A stretch of 64,000 bases of DNA from Sphagnum magellanicum (lineage: Eukaryota; Streptophyta; Sphagnopsida; Sphagnales; Sphagnaceae): assembly GCA_021904315.1 (NCBI GenBank), contig CM038914.1, positions 8,866,001 to 8,930,000 on the forward strand, read 5' to 3'. The notes under the pieces were generated by a model. It was not told where the DNA came from and did not search any database. It saw nothing but the letters and a program-made list of their open reading frames with translations. Both the position numbers and the translations under genes were made by a program. Below, in pieces: positions 62,060 to 64,000 of this stretch. Each line of letters starts with the position of its first letter. Within the stretch, counting starts at the first letter, position 1.

Positions 62060-63373
62060 ACCAATCAGGAAATACATCATAAATATAAATACCCAAATTC
62101 ATTTATTCGATGGGCAGGGTCTGCACCTGCGTGTTGTGAGACCTTTGATTTTCCTCGCTTTTTTTGGGGCTTCTGTTTGCTTCGTTGGGGTGTCTTGTGC
62201 TGCTGTTGCCGCTGCTGCTGCCGCCGTTGCTGCTGCTGCTGCTGTTGATGCGGCGTGATTCCACCGTCTTCTGTTCCCTGTCTGACACTGGACTGCGCCA
62301 ACCTCGGGGGAGTTGATCAACAACACCTTCGTGTGTTGGCGTTGTGGTGGCGTGTGAGCTTTGTAGCCTATATTAAGCGACGCGGCTTCCTCATCGACTC
62401 GACGACGCAAACAAAAGGGTCCAAACTGTCAGCTCACATCTGTCCGTTTCGTTTCCCAAGTGTAAAGTGGCCGTGCCCACCCCCCCCGAATTCCATGCCA
62501 GGAATGTAGAGAATGACGCAGAGCTGCTGAGAGAGAGGTGCTTCTGAGAGTAGCTTTTTTGCCTGACCAGGAACAACTAATTGCAAGGACAAGGGTATAA
62601 TATCCGCTTGGCTTGGCGCTTGTTTCTTCTTGGAAGAAGAACCCAAGCGGCAAACAGGTAGTATGTGTAGAAAGGAGAGAACAACTAGTAAACAACACGT
62701 AGCAGTAGTTGCACGGCTAGATCTATCTGCCGCAATAAACCAAATCTTTCGTACTCTGGGGAAGCAGTGGAGCTATCAGATCCCCACCCCCACACATTCC
62801 CAGAGAGGGGACTGCCTGCTTGAGAGTAGTGTACATCAACAACCTGACTTGCAGCTTTCCCAGGTTTAAGAAGGTACGCGGCACTCACAGAATATCTACT
62901 TCTACTGCTACACATGCATTTGAGTGCTGGAATCTTCCTTGCATCCTTTACTCCACATCATGCAACATGGGTTTTTTTGGTCATGAGACATGTCTAGCTT
63001 CAAGGCCTTCATGGGTCTTTTTTTTTCTGCGTCGTCTTTTTCTTAGGTTTTCGAGAACTTGGTTTTCTTTTTGCATGATGCGTTGTTGCCTGCGCTCCTT
63101 GTTGTGGTGCTCCTACTCACTGCAGTTGGCTTTTTCCCCTTTCGATATCTGCTGCTACTGCTCACTGCATCTTTTTCAAACACCGTTGTACCCCAGGGAT
63201 CTTCAGAAGCTGATACATAGAAATGCAAACAATTAATTTTTTCAGGTGTTGTAGTTCAATATTTTGAGATCAACTGAGGGAGACGTTGCTCGTGTTAAGT
63301 TTGGACTTGCATTTTCCGTGGCTTGTTGATTTGAGAGAGCCCTGCTAAATGTAAATCTGAATATTTCAGAGGG
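62060..63373. other. Intergenic; upstream region of the XTH gene
   Basis: The composition becomes GC-rich and gene-like here. A GCT/GCC-rich tract (62199-62247) creates alanine-, serine- or glutamine-run frames on the minus strand, which I do not accept as genes. The block 62,250-63,240 could be a leader exon or promoter of the XTH gene, or the 5' end of an unseen minus-strand gene, but no domain is recognisable. Confidence 0.4.
62199..62247. repeat. Imperfect (GCT/GCC)n tract
   Basis: TGCTGCTGTTGCCGCTGCTGCTGCCGCCGTTG-type sequence, an interrupted trinucleotide repeat, the source of homopolymeric amino-acid frames. Confidence 0.85.
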
Positions 63374-63409
63374 ATGGGTTTTTTTTCCTGGGCTGTATTG
63401 CTTGCAGCT

Positions 63410-64000
63410 ATGGAGAGAAGATTAATGGAATGCAATGATGGGAATAATCTGCGGCAATCAAGATTGGCAATGCCGGAATCAAAATGTGACTGCCACTTAC
63501 TGTTAGCAATTCTGGTATTCATCTCAGCAATAATATCAGTGCAATCATCTATGGACAGAGGGCCAGCAAGCCCAGACTCAATGTTCCGTAGCCATTTCTG
63601 GAGCACAGCAGATGCAGATCATTACAAGCTATTAGAGAATGGTGAGGTTGCAGAGCTTGTCCTTGACAGGGTAGCTGCTGCAGGATTTGCCTCTAATACC
63701 AGATACTTGTTTGGGTGCATCAGTATTCAAATGAAGCTGCATCCTGGTGATTCGGCAGGAACTGTCACCACTTTCTACACATCGTCTTTGAGTGGGAAGC
63801 ATGATGAGCTTGATTTTGAGTTCTTGGGAAATGAGATTGGCAAGCCGTATGTACTGCAAACCAATGTGTATGCAGCTGGAGTCGGAGATCGGGAGCAGCG
63901 CATCAAATTATGGTTTGACCCAACAGCCGATTTCCATAACTACACCATTCACTGGAACAAGAAGATCATCATTTTCATGGTGGATGAAACACCTATCCGA
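63410..64000 (+). CDS. XTH: Xyloglucan endotransglucosylase/hydrolase (GH16), 5' part
   Basis: A secreted wall enzyme that cuts and rejoins xyloglucan. The frame is open to the window end (197 codons) and continues beyond it. The catalytic motif [10 protein letters not shown] lies at residues 131-140, with the nucleophile and acid/base glutamates present. Other family blocks are [54 protein letters not shown] and ETPIR. A hydrophobic stretch ([20 protein letters not shown]) is the signal peptide. It follows an in-frame ATG at 63470, which may be the true start; ATGs at 63410 and 63374 are also in frame. The N-glycosylation sequon usual just after the catalytic motif is absent (GNEIG instead of GNxT/S). 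At least one more exon is expected downstream. Confidence 0.92.
   Translation, partial: MERRLMECNDGNNLRQSRLAMPESKCDCHLLLAILVFISAIISVQSSMDRGPASPDSMFRSHFWSTADADHYKLLENGEVAELVLDRVAAAGFASNTRYLFGCISIQMKLHPGDSAGTVTTFYTSSLSGKHDELDFEFLGNEIGKPYVLQTNVYAAGVGDREQRIKLWFDPTADFHNYTIHWNKKIIIFMVDETPIR

Noticed and set aside
62077-62410. Alanine-, glutamine- or serine-rich minus-strand frames
   Set aside because: They arise from the imperfect GCT/GCC repeat; no conserved domain or splice context supports a gene.

Overview
The window is a piece of a land-plant nuclear genome. The genes are split by many short GT-AG introns. The intergenic DNA is very AT-rich and full of decayed transposons, and short runs of the plant telomere motif TTTAGGG occur inside it. 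The gene set is plant-specific: a full-length peroxisomal ABCD transporter, a LAZ1-type DUF300 protein, an XTH cell-wall enzyme, and ELF6-like and SGR6-like relics. The N-termini of the transporter and of CCT beta, and the short introns, remind me of mosses or other seed-free plants; this lineage guess is tentative.

Four genes look intact. CCT2 (chaperonin beta subunit; minus strand, 10132-15551) could be assembled as 11 exons into 529 codons. A LAZ1/DUF300 membrane protein (minus, 30815-35079) assembles as 8 exons into 629 codons. A full-size peroxisomal fatty-acid ABC transporter of the PXA1/COMATOSE type (minus, 39638-49584) assembles as 25 exons into 1377 codons. In all three every exon junction keeps the reading frame, and the CCT2 and ABCD totals are close to those of the Arabidopsis proteins. 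A xyloglucan endotransglucosylase/hydrolase begins at about 63374-63470 on the plus strand and runs off the end of the window.

Between them lie relics. 5.0-5.5 kb holds an 84-bp tandem repeat split by a MITE. 6.9-7.6 kb holds a PIF/Harbinger transposase relic. 16.3-17.6 kb holds part of a Helitron-type element on the minus strand. 24.4-27.0 kb holds a frameshifted ELF6-type histone-demethylase pseudogene. 27.9-29.05 kb holds a hAT-like transposase relic. 50.9-51.6 kb holds a fragment of an SGR6/MROH-type HEAT-repeat gene with a frameshift.

The most interesting object is at about 55.37-61.9 kb: a large decayed rolling-circle transposon on the plus strand. Its domains can be read in order as an OTU cysteine protease, a DUF6570-like region, a Helitron-like Rep (HUH) domain, a PIF1-type helicase and an AP-endonuclease-like (EEP) domain. 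That layout is of the Helentron/Helitron2 kind rather than that of the usual plant Helitron. It is preceded by diverged AT-rich repeats carrying a 116-bp hairpin element and followed by a minisatellite.

The intact genes have no evident functional link to each other; they serve protein folding, membrane transport and trafficking, peroxisomal fatty-acid import, and wall remodelling.
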